From assembly GCA_902604035.1 (NCBI GenBank), contig CACKXG010000005.1:1-42920 (forward strand): 42,920 nt of DNA. Direction: 5' to 3'. The notes beneath the pieces are model-generated. The model did no database searches, had not been told where the DNA came from, and saw nothing but the letters and a program-made list of their open reading frames with translations. The position numbers were made by a program, and so were the translations under genes. This document shows, one piece after another, positions 9,155 through 17,844 of this stretch (the stretch's first letter is position 1; each line of letters begins with the position of its first letter). The DNA comes from an uncultured Pelagibacteraceae bacterium. Lineage in GTDB: Bacteria; Pseudomonadota; Alphaproteobacteria; Pelagibacterales; Pelagibacteraceae.

Positions 9155-10003
9155 TTATTTGTATCCTAGTTCAATTAAATTTTTTTTATAAACTTTATTA
9201 AGTTTTTCTTTTAAATCATCTTCTAGAATTTTTTCCCAATCATTTTCAGGTCCCAAGAAAAAAAAGGGGATTTGCTTATTTTTTTTTCTTGATTTTACAG
9301 ACTCAGAAAAACCGTACTTTATCTCATTATCCTTAAGCTTTTGAAAAGAAGTTGAATTAACAGAATTTTTTATTTTCAATTTATTTATTTTTTGAGAATT
9401 ATTAGTTGTATGGTTTATAAATTTTACAATTTCTGTAAAAATTTCGTAAGTTTTCTTCATCAAATCCTCATATTTTACAATCATTAATGGAAATTCTTTT
9501 TGAGATTGCCAAGATTTATAATTATTTTCCCAAGAACTAATAAATTGAAAATCACTAAACTCCTCTTCTTTTTCATAATCATAAATATATTTTTTGTTAT
9601 TTAACATCCAATCTAAAGCTTTAGCATAATCTAATTCGTAGTGATTTCGCAAAGAGGTTATGACATTCCTAGGATCCCTTACAATGTAAATACATCCGAT
9701 AGAGTTTTCTTTATTAGTAAATTTTCTGTTATTTATTGAACCAAATACATTGTGTGTTTTGAAAAACCTTATTTTTTTATCTTTATTTATTCTTTCTTGA
9801 GCCTTTATCCAAAATCTAGTTGTGTCTATTACTAATTTTGGTATGTAATCAAATCCTTGAAAATGTTTTTTTTCAGGAAACTGGCCAATATTTTTAATTA
9901 AACTCTCTTTAAAAACTCCATCTTTTGAATAATAATATGCACTAATTAAGGTACGTAACCAAGTATTTCCACTTTTAGGGTATGATGCAATCCAAAAGAT
10001 CAT
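9155..10003 (-). CDS. Sulfotransferase-domain protein
   Basis: A 282-residue cytosolic-type sulfotransferase that should transfer sulfate from PAPS to a hydroxyl or amino group. The PAPS 5'-phosphosulfate loop YPKSGNTWLR is at residues 8-17, and the 3'-phosphate motif IYIVRDPRNVITSLRNHY is at about residues 105-122. The middle shows the WENNYKSWQ-KEFPLMIVKYEDL segment common in this family, and the C-terminal region is lysine-rich. The acceptor is unknown; a lipid, glycan or small molecule are all possible. The gene sits alone between tRNA-Gly and the LON-domain gene, with a -10 box nine bases or so before its ATG. In a sulfur-auxotrophic SAR11 cell a PAPS-consuming enzyme is notable. Confidence 0.88.
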   Translation of the reverse strand: MIFWIASYPKSGNTWLRTLISAYYYSKDGVFKESLIKNIGQFPEKKHFQGFDYIPKLVIDTTRFWIKAQERINKDKKIRFFKTHNVFGSINNRKFTNKENSIGCIYIVRDPRNVITSLRNHYELDYAKALDWMLNNKKYIYDYEKEEEFSDFQFISSWENNYKSWQSQKEFPLMIVKYEDLMKKTYEIFTEIVKFINHTTNNSQKINKLKIKNSVNSTSFQKLKDNEIKYGFSESVKSRKKNKQIPFFFLGPENDWEKILEDDLKEKLNKVYKKNLIELGYK

Positions 10004-10011
10004 AAATATAT

Positions 10012-10017
10012 ATTATA
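10012..10017 (-). promoter_or_regulatory. -10 box TATAAT of the sulfotransferase gene
   Basis: A perfect TATAAT on the minus strand ends eight bases before the ATG at 10003. Initiation about seven bases downstream would leave a leader of one or two bases, i.e. an essentially leaderless message. The -35 region is pure A/T and not recognisable. Confidence 0.45.
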
Positions 10018-10049
10018 GATGAATAATAATTTTTTTGTTATTATAAATT

Positions 10050-10688
10050 ATGCAAAATTTTCCTAAAAAAATTCCAATCTTTCCAATAAGTAATTTCATT
10101 ATTTTTCCCAAGACAACCGTACCTTTAAATATTTTTGAACCACGATACCTTGAAATGATCAATGATAGCATGAAATCAGATAAATTAATTGGGATGGTGC
10201 AGCCAAAAAATTATAAAGATGAAAATGGTATACCAAAATTACATAATGTTGGTTGTCTTGGAAAAATAACAAGTTTTAGGGAGACAGAGGATGGTCGTTA
10301 TCTAATTGAATTAAAAGGAAAAATTAGATTTCACATTAAAAATGAAATAAAAACAGATAAAAAATATAGAAGTGTAGAAGTAGACTATAACGATTATTCA
10401 AATGATTTAAGCCAAGAAAAAGAGGAATTAAATTTTTCTGATCTTGAACTAATTTTTAAAGACTTAAAGTCTTTGTTTGAAAAAAGAGGTTTTATTATCA
10501 ATTGGAAAGCATTAGAAAAACAAAGTTTAGATGAGACTATTAATGCCTTATCTATGGCATCACCATTTTCACTTGAAGAAAAACAAATTTTACTTGAAGC
10601 TAAAAATTTAGATATTAGAAAAAATAAAATAGCAGAAATTCTTAAAACTTACATTTTTGATAATTATCAAAATACTACACTGCAATAA
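10050..10688 (+). CDS. LON substrate-binding-domain protein
   Basis: A 212-residue protein made only of the Lon N-terminal (LAN/PUA-like) domain. The start KIPIFPISNFIIFPKTTVPLNIFEPRYLEMI (read in parts) is the family hallmark, followed by GMVQPK, GCLGKITSFRETEDGRYLIELKGKIRF and a helical C-terminal segment with LLEAKNLDIR. There is no AAA+ or protease domain, so it is not the Lon protease itself. Stand-alone proteins of this type occur in many alphaproteobacteria; their role is not established. It is transcribed divergently from the sulfotransferase and convergent with the UbiH-like gene. Confidence 0.9.
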   Translation: MQNFPKKIPIFPISNFIIFPKTTVPLNIFEPRYLEMINDSMKSDKLIGMVQPKNYKDENGIPKLHNVGCLGKITSFRETEDGRYLIELKGKIRFHIKNEIKTDKKYRSVEVDYNDYSNDLSQEKEELNFSDLELIFKDLKSLFEKRGFIINWKALEKQSLDETINALSMASPFSLEEKQILLEAKNLDIRKNKIAEILKTYIFDNYQNTTLQ

Positions 10689-10695
10689 AGACTAA

Positions 10696-11769
10696 TTAAA
10701 ACAAAAGACCTTCATCTGCAATTTTTGTAAAAATTTTATTAATACTAGAATTCTTATTAAAATACTGAATTGATTTACTTAAAAATTCATTTTTAGTTTT
10801 TCTTTCTAAGTTAAAAAATTGATGAATTAAATCAATTCCTGAGGAAAATATGTAATTTTTATGCTTTTGATTATTTTCAAATTCTATATTTAATTTTGAG
10901 TCTATAGGTAAACCAAGATCAATTTTATTTTGAATTATATTATTTAAGAACTTTATATCTCTAATTGTCATATTAAAACCTTGCCCGGCAAGAGGATGAA
11001 TTCTATGAAGTAAATCTCCAAATGCCAAAATATTTTTATGAAAATAAGATCGCAAACTTAATCCTTTTAGCTCAAAAGAATGAATTTTATCTATTTTTTT
11101 TAAATTATATTTAAGATTATAATATTTAATTAACTTAGTGATTTCTATCTCACCTTTCAAATAATTATTAATTGAGTAGACAACTGATGTTTCATATTCC
11201 GAGATGGGCAAAAAAGCTAAAGGACCATTCTTTGTAAATATTTGTGCAGCGATGTTATTAGCAATTTTATCATGTTTTATAATTGTGGTATAAGCAACAC
11301 TATTGTATTTTTTTTCTATTTTTTTATTAAAATATTTTTTTGTAATTGGGTGATTGTAATCAGTAGTAATAACCAAATCATAATCCCTAGAATAATTTAT
11401 TGTTTTTTTATAATTAGTCTTTGTAAAATACCTGTTATTAAATAAATTTTTTTCTAAAATTTGTTGAAGTTTATGATTTTTGACAATCGAGAATAAATGA
11501 TCACTATTATTTCCAAAACTAATTAATTTTTGTTTTTCCAAATTGTCACTGTAAATTTCTATTTTCTTTAATTTATGAATAATTTTTTCGATATTAATTA
11601 TTTTTTCATTAAAAAATTCTATATTACTTTTGGAAATACCTATTGTTCGAGTTTTATTTACTGGATATGTTTTTTTTGAATATAAAAAATCGACATAAAT
11701 TTTTTGATTAACTATAGATTTTGCTAAAGTTAAGCTAGCTAAACCATTACCAAGAATACAAACTCTCAT
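10696..11769 (-). CDS. UbiH/UbiF/Coq6-type FAD-dependent monooxygenase
   Basis: A 357-residue flavoprotein hydroxylase, most likely of the ubiquinone pathway. The N-terminal Rossmann motif VCILGNGLASLTLAKSI (G-x-G-x-x-S) binds the FAD ADP moiety. The C-terminal GDLLHRIHPLAGQGFNMTIRD is the classic UbiH/UbiF/Coq6 signature binding the FAD ribityl and pyrophosphate. I start at the ATG at 11769. A TTG 13 codons upstream would overlap the divergent ftsK promoter and add a non-conserved tail. The middle of the protein is diverged and Lys/Asn-rich, so which ring position it hydroxylates cannot be told from sequence. Confidence 0.85.
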   Translation of the reverse strand: MRVCILGNGLASLTLAKSIVNQKIYVDFLYSKKTYPVNKTRTIGISKSNIEFFNEKIINIEKIIHKLKKIEIYSDNLEKQKLISFGNNSDHLFSIVKNHKLQQILEKNLFNNRYFTKTNYKKTINYSRDYDLVITTDYNHPITKKYFNKKIEKKYNSVAYTTIIKHDKIANNIAAQIFTKNGPLAFLPISEYETSVVYSINNYLKGEIEITKLIKYYNLKYNLKKIDKIHSFELKGLSLRSYFHKNILAFGDLLHRIHPLAGQGFNMTIRDIKFLNNIIQNKIDLGLPIDSKLNIEFENNQKHKNYIFSSGIDLIHQFFNLERKTKNEFLSKSIQYFNKNSSINKIFTKIADEGLLF

Positions 11770-11810
11770 ATTATTTTTAATTTTAACAACAAAAATTAGA
11801 TGATACAAAG

Positions 11811-11819
11811 TGGTATAAT
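11811..11819 (+). promoter_or_regulatory. Extended -10 promoter of ftsK
   Basis: TGGTATAAT is a perfect extended -10 (TG-n-TATAAT), a form that can work without a -35, and none is seen. The box ends 12 bases before the ftsK ATG, so the predicted leader is about six bases. The site lies in the 62-base gap between the divergent UbiH-like gene and ftsK. Confidence 0.65.
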
Positions 11820-11831
11820 TGATTCATATAT

Positions 11832-13916
11832 ATGGATATTAAAAAAACAGCCAATTTGTTCATTGATTTTACAACTAAGCGATTAGCCGAGATTTCTGGG
11901 ATAATCCTCTTTTTTTTAGGTTTAGCTCTATTTATAGCATTATTTAGTTACTCACCAGAAGATCCAAACTTTATTTTTCCAGATAATACAGAAATTAAAA
12001 ATTTTTTTGGTTTTAAAGGTAGTTTTGTTTCTGACTTATTTTTTCAATCAGTTGGATTAATTGCTTATCTAATTTCTTTAACTTTTATCATTACAGGAAT
12101 TAACTTAATAATGAGTAAAGAATTTATTTTAATTATTGAAAACATTTTCTTTGCTGTACTTTATTGTATTTTTGGAACACTTTTTTTAACACATTATTAT
12201 ACTGATGCTTTTACATTTTATATAAATGGCAATGGCGGCTTTATAGGCAATTTTCTTAATCAAACTTATTTAAACAAGATATTACTTATAAACAATCAAA
12301 TATCATATTATATTTTAATTATTTTAATTTTATTATTATTCCTAAAAAGTATTAATTTTAATCCTTTTAAATTTTATAAATTATTATTAAAAACTTTAAG
12401 TTTATTTGAAAAAAAAGAAGAAAAAAATTATACAGATAAAAGTGAAATTATAAGTGAATATATACCACAAGATCAAATTAAAAATCTTATACAAGAAGAT
12501 TTACCATTTATAAAAAATGAAAATAAAACAGATAGCAAAATTAAATTTAAACTCCCAGACTTAGAGCTATTAAAAACACCTTCTAAAAGAGAAAGAGAGG
12601 GATCTGACAAAAATGAAAATAATGATCCTGAATTTTTAGAAAAAATCTTATTAGATTTCGGGGTTAATGGTAAAATTAAAAAAGTAAGTCACGGACCTGT
12701 TGTGACACTAAACGAATTTGAGCCTGCTGCTGGAGTAAAAGTTTCAAAAATTATTAATTTATCAGACGATATAGCAAGAAATACTAGTTCAGAGTCCGCA
12801 AGAATATCTACAATACCTGGAAGCAATACTATTGGTATTGAACTACCAAATAATTCTAGAGAAAATGTTTATTTAAGTGAAATTTTAAATAACAGTGATT
12901 TTAAAAAAAGAGACATCAAATTACCAATTGCGCTAGGTAAAAGTATATCAGGAAATTCAATAGTTGGTGATTTATCTTCAATGCCACATTTACTTATAGC
13001 CGGAACTACTGGATCTGGTAAATCAGTATGTATCAATACAATTATCTTATCTCTTCTTTACAGACACACTCCTGATAAATGTAAATTTATTTTAATTGAT
13101 CCTAAGATGTTGGAGCTATCCACTTACGAAGGAATTCCACATTTACTGTGCCCAGTTATAACAGAAGCAAAAAAAGCAGCTTCAGTACTAGGCTGGGTAG
13201 TTAAAGAAATGGAGAGCAGATATAGATTAATGACGAAAGAGGGAGTCAGAAATATTGATGGTTACAATGCCAAACATAAACTTCCAATGCCATATATTGT
13301 AGTCGTTGTTGATGAGATGTCTGACTTAATGTTGGTTGCTGGTAAAGAAATTGAAAATTATATTCAAAAACTATCTCAAATGGCACGAGCAGCAGGAATT
13401 CATATTATAATGGCCACCCAAAGACCTAGTGTAGACGTAATTACAGGTACAATAAAAGCAAATTTTCCTACCAGAATATCATTCCAAGTAACCTCTAAAA
13501 TAGATAGTAGGACAATTCTTGGAGAACAAGGAGCTGAACAATTGTTGGGAAAAGGTGATATGTTATACATGTCCTCAGCTAATCGTATAGTTAGAATTCA
13601 TGCACCGTTTGTATCTGATGGTGAAATTGAAAAAATAAATAATTCTTTAAGATTTCAAGCAGAACCAGATTACGTTGATGAAATTTTAAATTTTGCTGAT
13701 GAGAAAGAAATTGGTGATAACCAAAGTCAAGGTGAGAAAGACGAACTTTACGAACAAGCTTTAGATATAATTAGATCTGAAGGTAAGGCGTCTACTTCGT
13801 TTTTACAAAGAAAACTACAGATTGGATACAACAGGGCAGCAAGAATTATTGATATGATGGAGGCAGATGGCGTTGTTAGTAAGGCAAATCATGTGGGCAA
13901 AAGAGACGTCCTCTAA
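11832..13916 (+). CDS. ftsK: DNA translocase FtsK
   Basis: A 694-residue septal DNA pump that clears and aligns the chromosome termini for dimer resolution at division. The N-terminus has about four transmembrane helices (within residues 15-175), followed by a short charged linker, shorter than the long linker of E. coli FtsK. The motor has the beta-alpha domain entry GPVVTLNEFEPAAGVKVSKI, Walker A AGTTGSGKS (about residues 391-399), Walker B YIVVVVDEMSDLM, and MATQRPSVDVITG. The C-terminal winged-helix gamma domain (about 630-694, ending KANHVGKRDVL) reads KOPS sites in homologs. Its stop overlaps the lolA start by one base. Confidence 0.97.
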   Translation: MDIKKTANLFIDFTTKRLAEISGIILFFLGLALFIALFSYSPEDPNFIFPDNTEIKNFFGFKGSFVSDLFFQSVGLIAYLISLTFIITGINLIMSKEFILIIENIFFAVLYCIFGTLFLTHYYTDAFTFYINGNGGFIGNFLNQTYLNKILLINNQISYYILIILILLLFLKSINFNPFKFYKLLLKTLSLFEKKEEKNYTDKSEIISEYIPQDQIKNLIQEDLPFIKNENKTDSKIKFKLPDLELLKTPSKREREGSDKNENNDPEFLEKILLDFGVNGKIKKVSHGPVVTLNEFEPAAGVKVSKIINLSDDIARNTSSESARISTIPGSNTIGIELPNNSRENVYLSEILNNSDFKKRDIKLPIALGKSISGNSIVGDLSSMPHLLIAGTTGSGKSVCINTIILSLLYRHTPDKCKFILIDPKMLELSTYEGIPHLLCPVITEAKKAASVLGWVVKEMESRYRLMTKEGVRNIDGYNAKHKLPMPYIVVVVDEMSDLMLVAGKEIENYIQKLSQMARAAGIHIIMATQRPSVDVITGTIKANFPTRISFQVTSKIDSRTILGEQGAEQLLGKGDMLYMSSANRIVRIHAPFVSDGEIEKINNSLRFQAEPDYVDEILNFADEKEIGDNQSQGEKDELYEQALDIIRSEGKASTSFLQRKLQIGYNRAARIIDMMEADGVVSKANHVGKRDVL

Positions 13917-14464
13917 TGCTTCGATATTTTCTAATATTTTTTTTATTTATATTTGCCTCCATCTCAAATGCTGAAGTCAAAGAAAAAATAATACAAAATC
14001 TGAAAGATACAAAAAATCTTGATTTTAAATTCGAGCAAAATGTTAATGGAAAAATAGAAAATGGAAACTGTACCATTGAGTATCAAAAAAAAATCTTTTG
14101 TGAGTACGCGAGAAGTAATAATAAAATTTTAGTATCAAATGGTAAATCTTTAGTAATAAAAACAAGGACTAGTTATTACAGATATCCATTAAAAAAAACT
14201 GCTTTAAATTTAATTTTAGACAAAAATTTTCTAATAAATAAAATTTATGATCTTGAGGAAAGAATTGTTGATAATAGTCTAATTAATTTTACAATTAAAG
14301 AAGGAGTTAACGAAATTAATATTTTTTTTGATAAACAAACTTATGATTTAGTCGGTTGGCAAAACACTGATATTTATCAAAATTTTAATATTACTTTTCT
14401 TAGTTCAATAAGAAAAAATAGGGTGCTTTCAAAAAATCTTTTTAAAATTCCTGTTCAGAATTAA
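13916..14464 (+). CDS. lolA: Outer-membrane lipoprotein carrier protein
   Basis: A 182-residue periplasmic chaperone that ferries lipoproteins from the LolCDE complex to the outer membrane. A signal peptide (MLRYFLIFFLFIFASISNA, cleavage predicted after residue 19) is followed by the LolA-fold pattern: a helix with LKDTKNLDFKFEQNVNGK, then beta strands including CEYARSNNKILVSNGKSLVI, the LILDKNF segment, and VGWQNTDIYQNFNITFLS. Position directly after ftsK matches the common ftsK-lolA order of proteobacteria. Sequence is diverged but length is right. Two bases before the end it overlaps the convergent acetyltransferase gene. Confidence 0.88.
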   Translation: MLRYFLIFFLFIFASISNAEVKEKIIQNLKDTKNLDFKFEQNVNGKIENGNCTIEYQKKIFCEYARSNNKILVSNGKSLVIKTRTSYYRYPLKKTALNLILDKNFLINKIYDLEERIVDNSLINFTIKEGVNEINIFFDKQTYDLVGWQNTDIYQNFNITFLSSIRKNRVLSKNLFKIPVQN

Positions 14465-14964
14465 ATATTCAAAATTTCAGTTTTAAATATTTTCATTCCT
14501 CTTGAAATATAATTACTTAATGCATTTTTATGATCCAATGAACATGTGTGAACCCAAACACGATTAACTTTATTTTCAAAAGATTTTTTAATTGCCTCAG
14601 ATAATAAATAGGAACCTAATTTTTTATTTTGATATTCTTCTAATATCCCAAAATAAGCAATTTCAGTCTCATTTTTCTCTGGGTGAAAAATTAATTCAAA
14701 AAAACCAACTAGATTATCATTAAATTTAAATACATATGATCTAACACTTTCATTAGATACATAATTAATCCATTTTTCTTCTGACCAAGTAAGTCTGTCT
14801 ACCCATTTATGATGTTTACCAATATTTTTGTAGAAAAATTTATTTAATTGAAAATTTATTGGATCAATTAAACTCAAAGAATAATCTTCTGAGGGCTTAT
14901 TTCCTTCTTTAAGATCTTGAAGTGAGTTTATTTCTAAATAATTTCTTTTAACTTCCTCGGTCAC
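14461..14964 (-). CDS. GNAT-family N-acetyltransferase
   Basis: A 167-residue protein with the GNAT fold. FNDNLVGFFELIFH leads into TEIAYFGILEEYQNKKLGSYLLSEAIKKSF (read in parts), which holds the acetyl-CoA pyrophosphate-binding Q-x-x-K-L-G-x-x-L motif, and the C-terminal VWVHTCSLDHKNALSNYISRGMKIFK has the usual motif-B pattern. The acceptor substrate is unknown. It is the last gene of the his operon, overlapping the HIT gene by four bases (ATGA type), so it is co-expressed with histidine synthesis, though nothing in the sequence ties it to that pathway. Confidence 0.85.
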   Translation of the reverse strand: MTEEVKRNYLEINSLQDLKEGNKPSEDYSLSLIDPINFQLNKFFYKNIGKHHKWVDRLTWSEEKWINYVSNESVRSYVFKFNDNLVGFFELIFHPEKNETEIAYFGILEEYQNKKLGSYLLSEAIKKSFENKVNRVWVHTCSLDHKNALSNYISRGMKIFKTEILNI

Positions 14965-15326
14965 TCAACCATTTTTCCTACTCGTTCACCTCCAAACAGA
15001 TGAAAGTGTAAATGTGGTACCTCTTGTCCACCATGATCACTGATATTTGCTAAAGCTCTATAACCTTTACCTACTTCTGTTGAAACACCAAGCTTTTTAG
15101 CAACTATATTAATACCTTTTAATAATCCAACCATCTCTTCTGAAGAGGCATTCAAACTAAAATCATCTAAATCAACGTATTTCCCTTTGGGAATAACTAA
15201 AGCATGAATTTTTTTTTTTGGATTAATGTCATGAAATGACAAAACAAAATCATCTTCATAAATTTTAGTACAAGGAATCTCCCCACGCAAAATTTTTGCA
15301 AAAATATTATTATCGTCGTAACTCAT
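14961..15326 (-). CDS. HIT-family nucleotide hydrolase (HinT-like)
   Basis: A 121-residue histidine-triad protein that hydrolyses nucleoside phosphoramidates or related AMP adducts. The N-terminus FAKILRGEIPCTKIYEDD is characteristic of HinT, and the triad HLHFH (residues 105-109, H-x-H-x-H) is followed by LFGGERVG. Placement immediately downstream of hisE in the his operon is common in alphaproteobacteria. It overlaps hisE and the acetyltransferase gene by four bases each, pointing to translational coupling. Confidence 0.95.
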   Translation of the reverse strand: MSYDDNNIFAKILRGEIPCTKIYEDDFVLSFHDINPKKKIHALVIPKGKYVDLDDFSLNASSEEMVGLLKGINIVAKKLGVSTEVGKGYRALANISDHGGQEVPHLHFHLFGGERVGKMVE

Positions 15327-15595
15327 TTTTTTCTTTTTTCTAATTCTGACATTACGTCCTCAATTTTTATATTATTAGCTTCGAGATACATTAGTAGATG
15401 ATAAAAAACATCTGCTGCTTCGTGAATTTTGTTTGAATTTTCCTCTACAGCCTCAATTAACTCATTAACTTCCTCTAAAACTTTTGCTTTGCTTAATGAT
15501 TTGTCTGTAAGCAACTTATTGGTATACGAACCTTCAATTGGGGAAGATTTTCTATCTCTTGCAAGTTTTATTAGGTTTTCTAATGTATTGAGCAT
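15323..15595 (-). CDS. hisE: Phosphoribosyl-ATP pyrophosphatase
   Basis: A 90-residue MazG-like all-alpha enzyme for histidine step 2, hydrolysing PR-ATP to PR-AMP. The metal-binding pattern KVLEEVNELIEAVEE followed by HEAADVFYHLLMYLEAN (E-x-x-E and E/D-x-x-D) is clear. It is a stand-alone HisE, not fused to HisI; no hisI is visible in this window. There is one base between it and hisF. Confidence 0.95.
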   Translation of the reverse strand: MLNTLENLIKLARDRKSSPIEGSYTNKLLTDKSLSKAKVLEEVNELIEAVEENSNKIHEAADVFYHLLMYLEANNIKIEDVMSELEKRKK

Positions 15596-15596
15596 G

Positions 15597-16352
15597 TTAA
15601 ATTCTAACAGGAATTCCTTTTGAATCCAAATATTCCTTAGCTTCTTTTACGGAATGTTTGCCGTAGTGAAATATTGATGCTGCTAGAACTGCACTAGCTT
15701 TTCCTAATTTAATTCCATCTAACAAATGATCCAAATTACCAACTCCGCCAGATGCAATTACTGGAATATTTACTTTTGAAGATATATTAGACATTAAATC
15801 AATGTCATAACCAACTTGAGTACCATCTCTATCCATAGAAGTGACTAGAAGCTCGCCTGCTCCACTATCTTCCATTTTTTTTGCAAATTCTATTGCATCA
15901 ATGCCAGTATTATTTCTTCCACCATGAGTAAAAATTTCCCATATATCTCCATTTTTTTTAGCATCTATCGCTACCACAATACATTGTGACCCAAATTTTT
16001 TAGAACTTTCTATAACTACTTCTGGATTTTGAACTGCGGCAGTATTGATTGATACTTTATCTGCACCACAGTTCAGTAGTTTATTGATATCTTCAACACC
16101 TCTAACGCCACCTCCAACTGTCAGGGGAACAAAACATTTCTTTGAGGTTTTCTCTACCACATCATAAATAGTATCTCTATTTTCATTTGATGCAGTAATA
16201 TCTAAAAAGCAAATCTCATCTGCTCCACCGTCTGAATAAATTTTAGCCTGCTCAACAGGATCACCCGCATCCTGCAGATCAACAAAGTTAATCCCTTTTA
16301 CAACACGTCCATTTTTAACGTCTAAACATGGTATAATTCTATTCTTAAGCAT
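15597..16352 (-). CDS. hisF: Imidazole glycerol phosphate synthase, cyclase subunit
   Basis: A 251-residue TIM barrel that, with HisH, converts PRFAR and ammonia to imidazole glycerol phosphate and [20 protein letters not shown] carries catalytic Asp11, and the second acid is in [45 protein letters not shown] and VIASGGVGN give the phosphate sites. The AICAR released feeds back to purH, also in this window. The start overlaps the hisA end by eight bases. Confidence 0.98.
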   Translation of the reverse strand: MLKNRIIPCLDVKNGRVVKGINFVDLQDAGDPVEQAKIYSDGGADEICFLDITASNENRDTIYDVVEKTSKKCFVPLTVGGGVRGVEDINKLLNCGADKVSINTAAVQNPEVVIESSKKFGSQCIVVAIDAKKNGDIWEIFTHGGRNNTGIDAIEFAKKMEDSGAGELLVTSMDRDGTQVGYDIDLMSNISSKVNIPVIASGGVGNLDHLLDGIKLGKASAVLAASIFHYGKHSVKEAKEYLDSKGIPVRI

Positions 16353-17070
16353 CCAGTTCCTTAACTAATTCGTCTAATTTAATATCTCCATCATAGATAG
16401 CTTTTCCAACTATTATACCCTCGATATTACTATTATTTAATTCCTTAGCTTTTTTAATATCGTTAATTGATGAGACACCACCCGATATAATTACTGGACA
16501 ATTGGATGTATTAGCAACCTTTGCTGTCTCTTCAAAATTAGGACTTTGCTTCATCCCATCTCTGTTTATATCAGTATAAATCAATCTACTTGCACCAAAA
16601 TTATTTACCTCTCTCAAATAATCTAGAGTTAATTGGTTTAAATTTTCTTTCCAGCCTGAAACTGATAAATATCCATCTTTAGCATCCAAACCTAATGCAA
16701 TCTTATTTGGAAATTTTTCACAAGCATCTTTTAAAAAATTTTTATCTTTTATTGCGGCGCTTCCTAAAATAACTTTCTCAACACCAGCATCTGTATATTT
16801 ATGAATACTATCAAAATTTCTAATTCCTCCACCAATTTCAATTTTAAGATCAAATTTAGTTATTATTTCTTGAATTATATCCAAATTTACAGTTTCTCCA
16901 GTTAAAGCCCCGTCTAAATCAACTATATGTAGGTTTTCAAAACCATGATCTTTATATTTTTCAGCTTGTTCAACGGGAGACATTTCATATTCAGTTTTTT
17001 TATTAAAGTCTCCTTTGACTAACCTCACACACTTTTTGTCTTTAATATCTATTGCTGGAAATATTTTCAT
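16345..17070 (-). CDS. hisA: ProFAR isomerase (HisA)
   Basis: A 241-residue TIM barrel that isomerises the aminoaldose ProFAR to PRFAR. Asp8 in [18 protein letters not shown] and the second catalytic Asp in [10 protein letters not shown] are present, along with [18 protein letters not shown] and IISGGVSS. Its ATG overlaps the stop of the small lipoprotein gene upstream (ATGA), so its translation is probably coupled to that gene. Confidence 0.98.
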   Translation of the reverse strand: MKIFPAIDIKDKKCVRLVKGDFNKKTEYEMSPVEQAEKYKDHGFENLHIVDLDGALTGETVNLDIIQEIITKFDLKIEIGGGIRNFDSIHKYTDAGVEKVILGSAAIKDKNFLKDACEKFPNKIALGLDAKDGYLSVSGWKENLNQLTLDYLREVNNFGASRLIYTDINRDGMKQSPNFEETAKVANTSNCPVIISGGVSSINDIKKAKELNNSNIEGIIVGKAIYDGDIKLDELVKELDA

Positions 17071-17213
17071 TTTTTAATTTTAATATTTGGTTTAGTATTT
17101 ATATCCATCATTATTTTTTTTTGTTTTTTGTTTTTTTCATTTAATTTCATTTGTTTAGTTGTCTCACAAGAATTTAAAGTTAATAAAATAATTAAAAGTA
17201 AAATAGATCTCAT
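17067..17213 (-). CDS. Tiny putative lipoprotein embedded in the his operon (48 residues)
   Basis: I find an open frame of 48 codons between hisH and hisA. It reads MRSILLLIILLTLNSC (a short basic start, a hydrophobic core, and the lipobox L-N-S-C with Cys16), then a very polar, Lys-rich tail ETTKQMKLNEKNKKQKK-...-IKIKK. Its ATG overlaps the hisH stop by one base (TAATG) and its TGA overlaps the hisA ATG (ATGA). That exact fit to both neighbours is hard to get by chance and matches other junctions in the operon. After lipidation the mature part would be about 33 residues. Function is unknown; it may resemble other tiny membrane-anchored lipoproteins. Asn at -2 of the lipobox is uncommon but tolerated. 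Confidence 0.7.
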   Translation of the reverse strand: MRSILLLIILLTLNSCETTKQMKLNEKNKKQKKIMMDINTKPNIKIKK

Positions 17214-17839
17214 TATAATTTTATAAAATTATCAATTATCTTAAGTCCAGTTTTATCACTCTTTTCAGGGTGAAATTGTGTTCCAAAGATATTTTCTTTT
17301 TCAACAGAACAAACAATATTTGATGAATACTCTGTTGTTGCTGAAATTAAATTTTTATCTTTTGGTACGAATTCATAACTATGAACAAAATACATGTGAG
17401 AATTATTTTCTATATCTTTGAAAATTTTACTATCTTTCAAAATGTTTATTTGGTTCCAACCTATATGAGGGAGCTTATACTTTCCATTTTGATTATCAAT
17501 TTTTGATACCTTACCTGGTATCCAGCCTAAGCCCTTAGTTTCTTTTTCTTCATAACCAACATCAGCAAACATTTGAAGCCCAACACAAATTCCAAGAAGA
17601 GGTTTTTTATTGTTAATAGCAAACTCGTTTAAAGTATCCACTAAACCACTGATTTTATTGAGCGCACCAACACAACTTTTAAACGAACCCTGTCCTGGCA
17701 AAACAACTTTATCTGAAGATTTAATCTTACTTAAATCTGAAGTCACTTCGATATTTACATTATTTTTAGCAACCTCTTCAAAAGAGTTTATTACCGAGCT
17801 TATATTGCCCGAATTATAATCAACAATTGTGACGTTCAT
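17213..17839 (-). CDS. hisH: Imidazole glycerol phosphate synthase, glutamine amidotransferase subunit
   Basis: A 208-residue class I amidotransferase that supplies ammonia from glutamine to HisF. VDYNSGNISSV at the N-terminus, VLPGQGSFKSC, the nucleophile Cys85 in LLGICVGLQMFAD, and the C-terminal His-Pro-Glu of FGTQFHPEKS complete the triad. It is separated from hisB by five bases. Its stop is fused to the start of the small lipoprotein gene. Confidence 0.98.
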   Translation of the reverse strand: MNVTIVDYNSGNISSVINSFEEVAKNNVNIEVTSDLSKIKSSDKVVLPGQGSFKSCVGALNKISGLVDTLNEFAINNKKPLLGICVGLQMFADVGYEEKETKGLGWIPGKVSKIDNQNGKYKLPHIGWNQINILKDSKIFKDIENNSHMYFVHSYEFVPKDKNLISATTEYSSNIVCSVEKENIFGTQFHPEKSDKTGLKIIDNFIKL

Positions 17840-17844
17840 TAAAC

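Noticed and set aside
11770-11808. A TTG start 13 codons upstream for the UbiH-like gene
   Set aside because: It abuts the ftsK promoter and adds residues before the Rossmann strand; ATG at 11769 starts right at the FAD fold.
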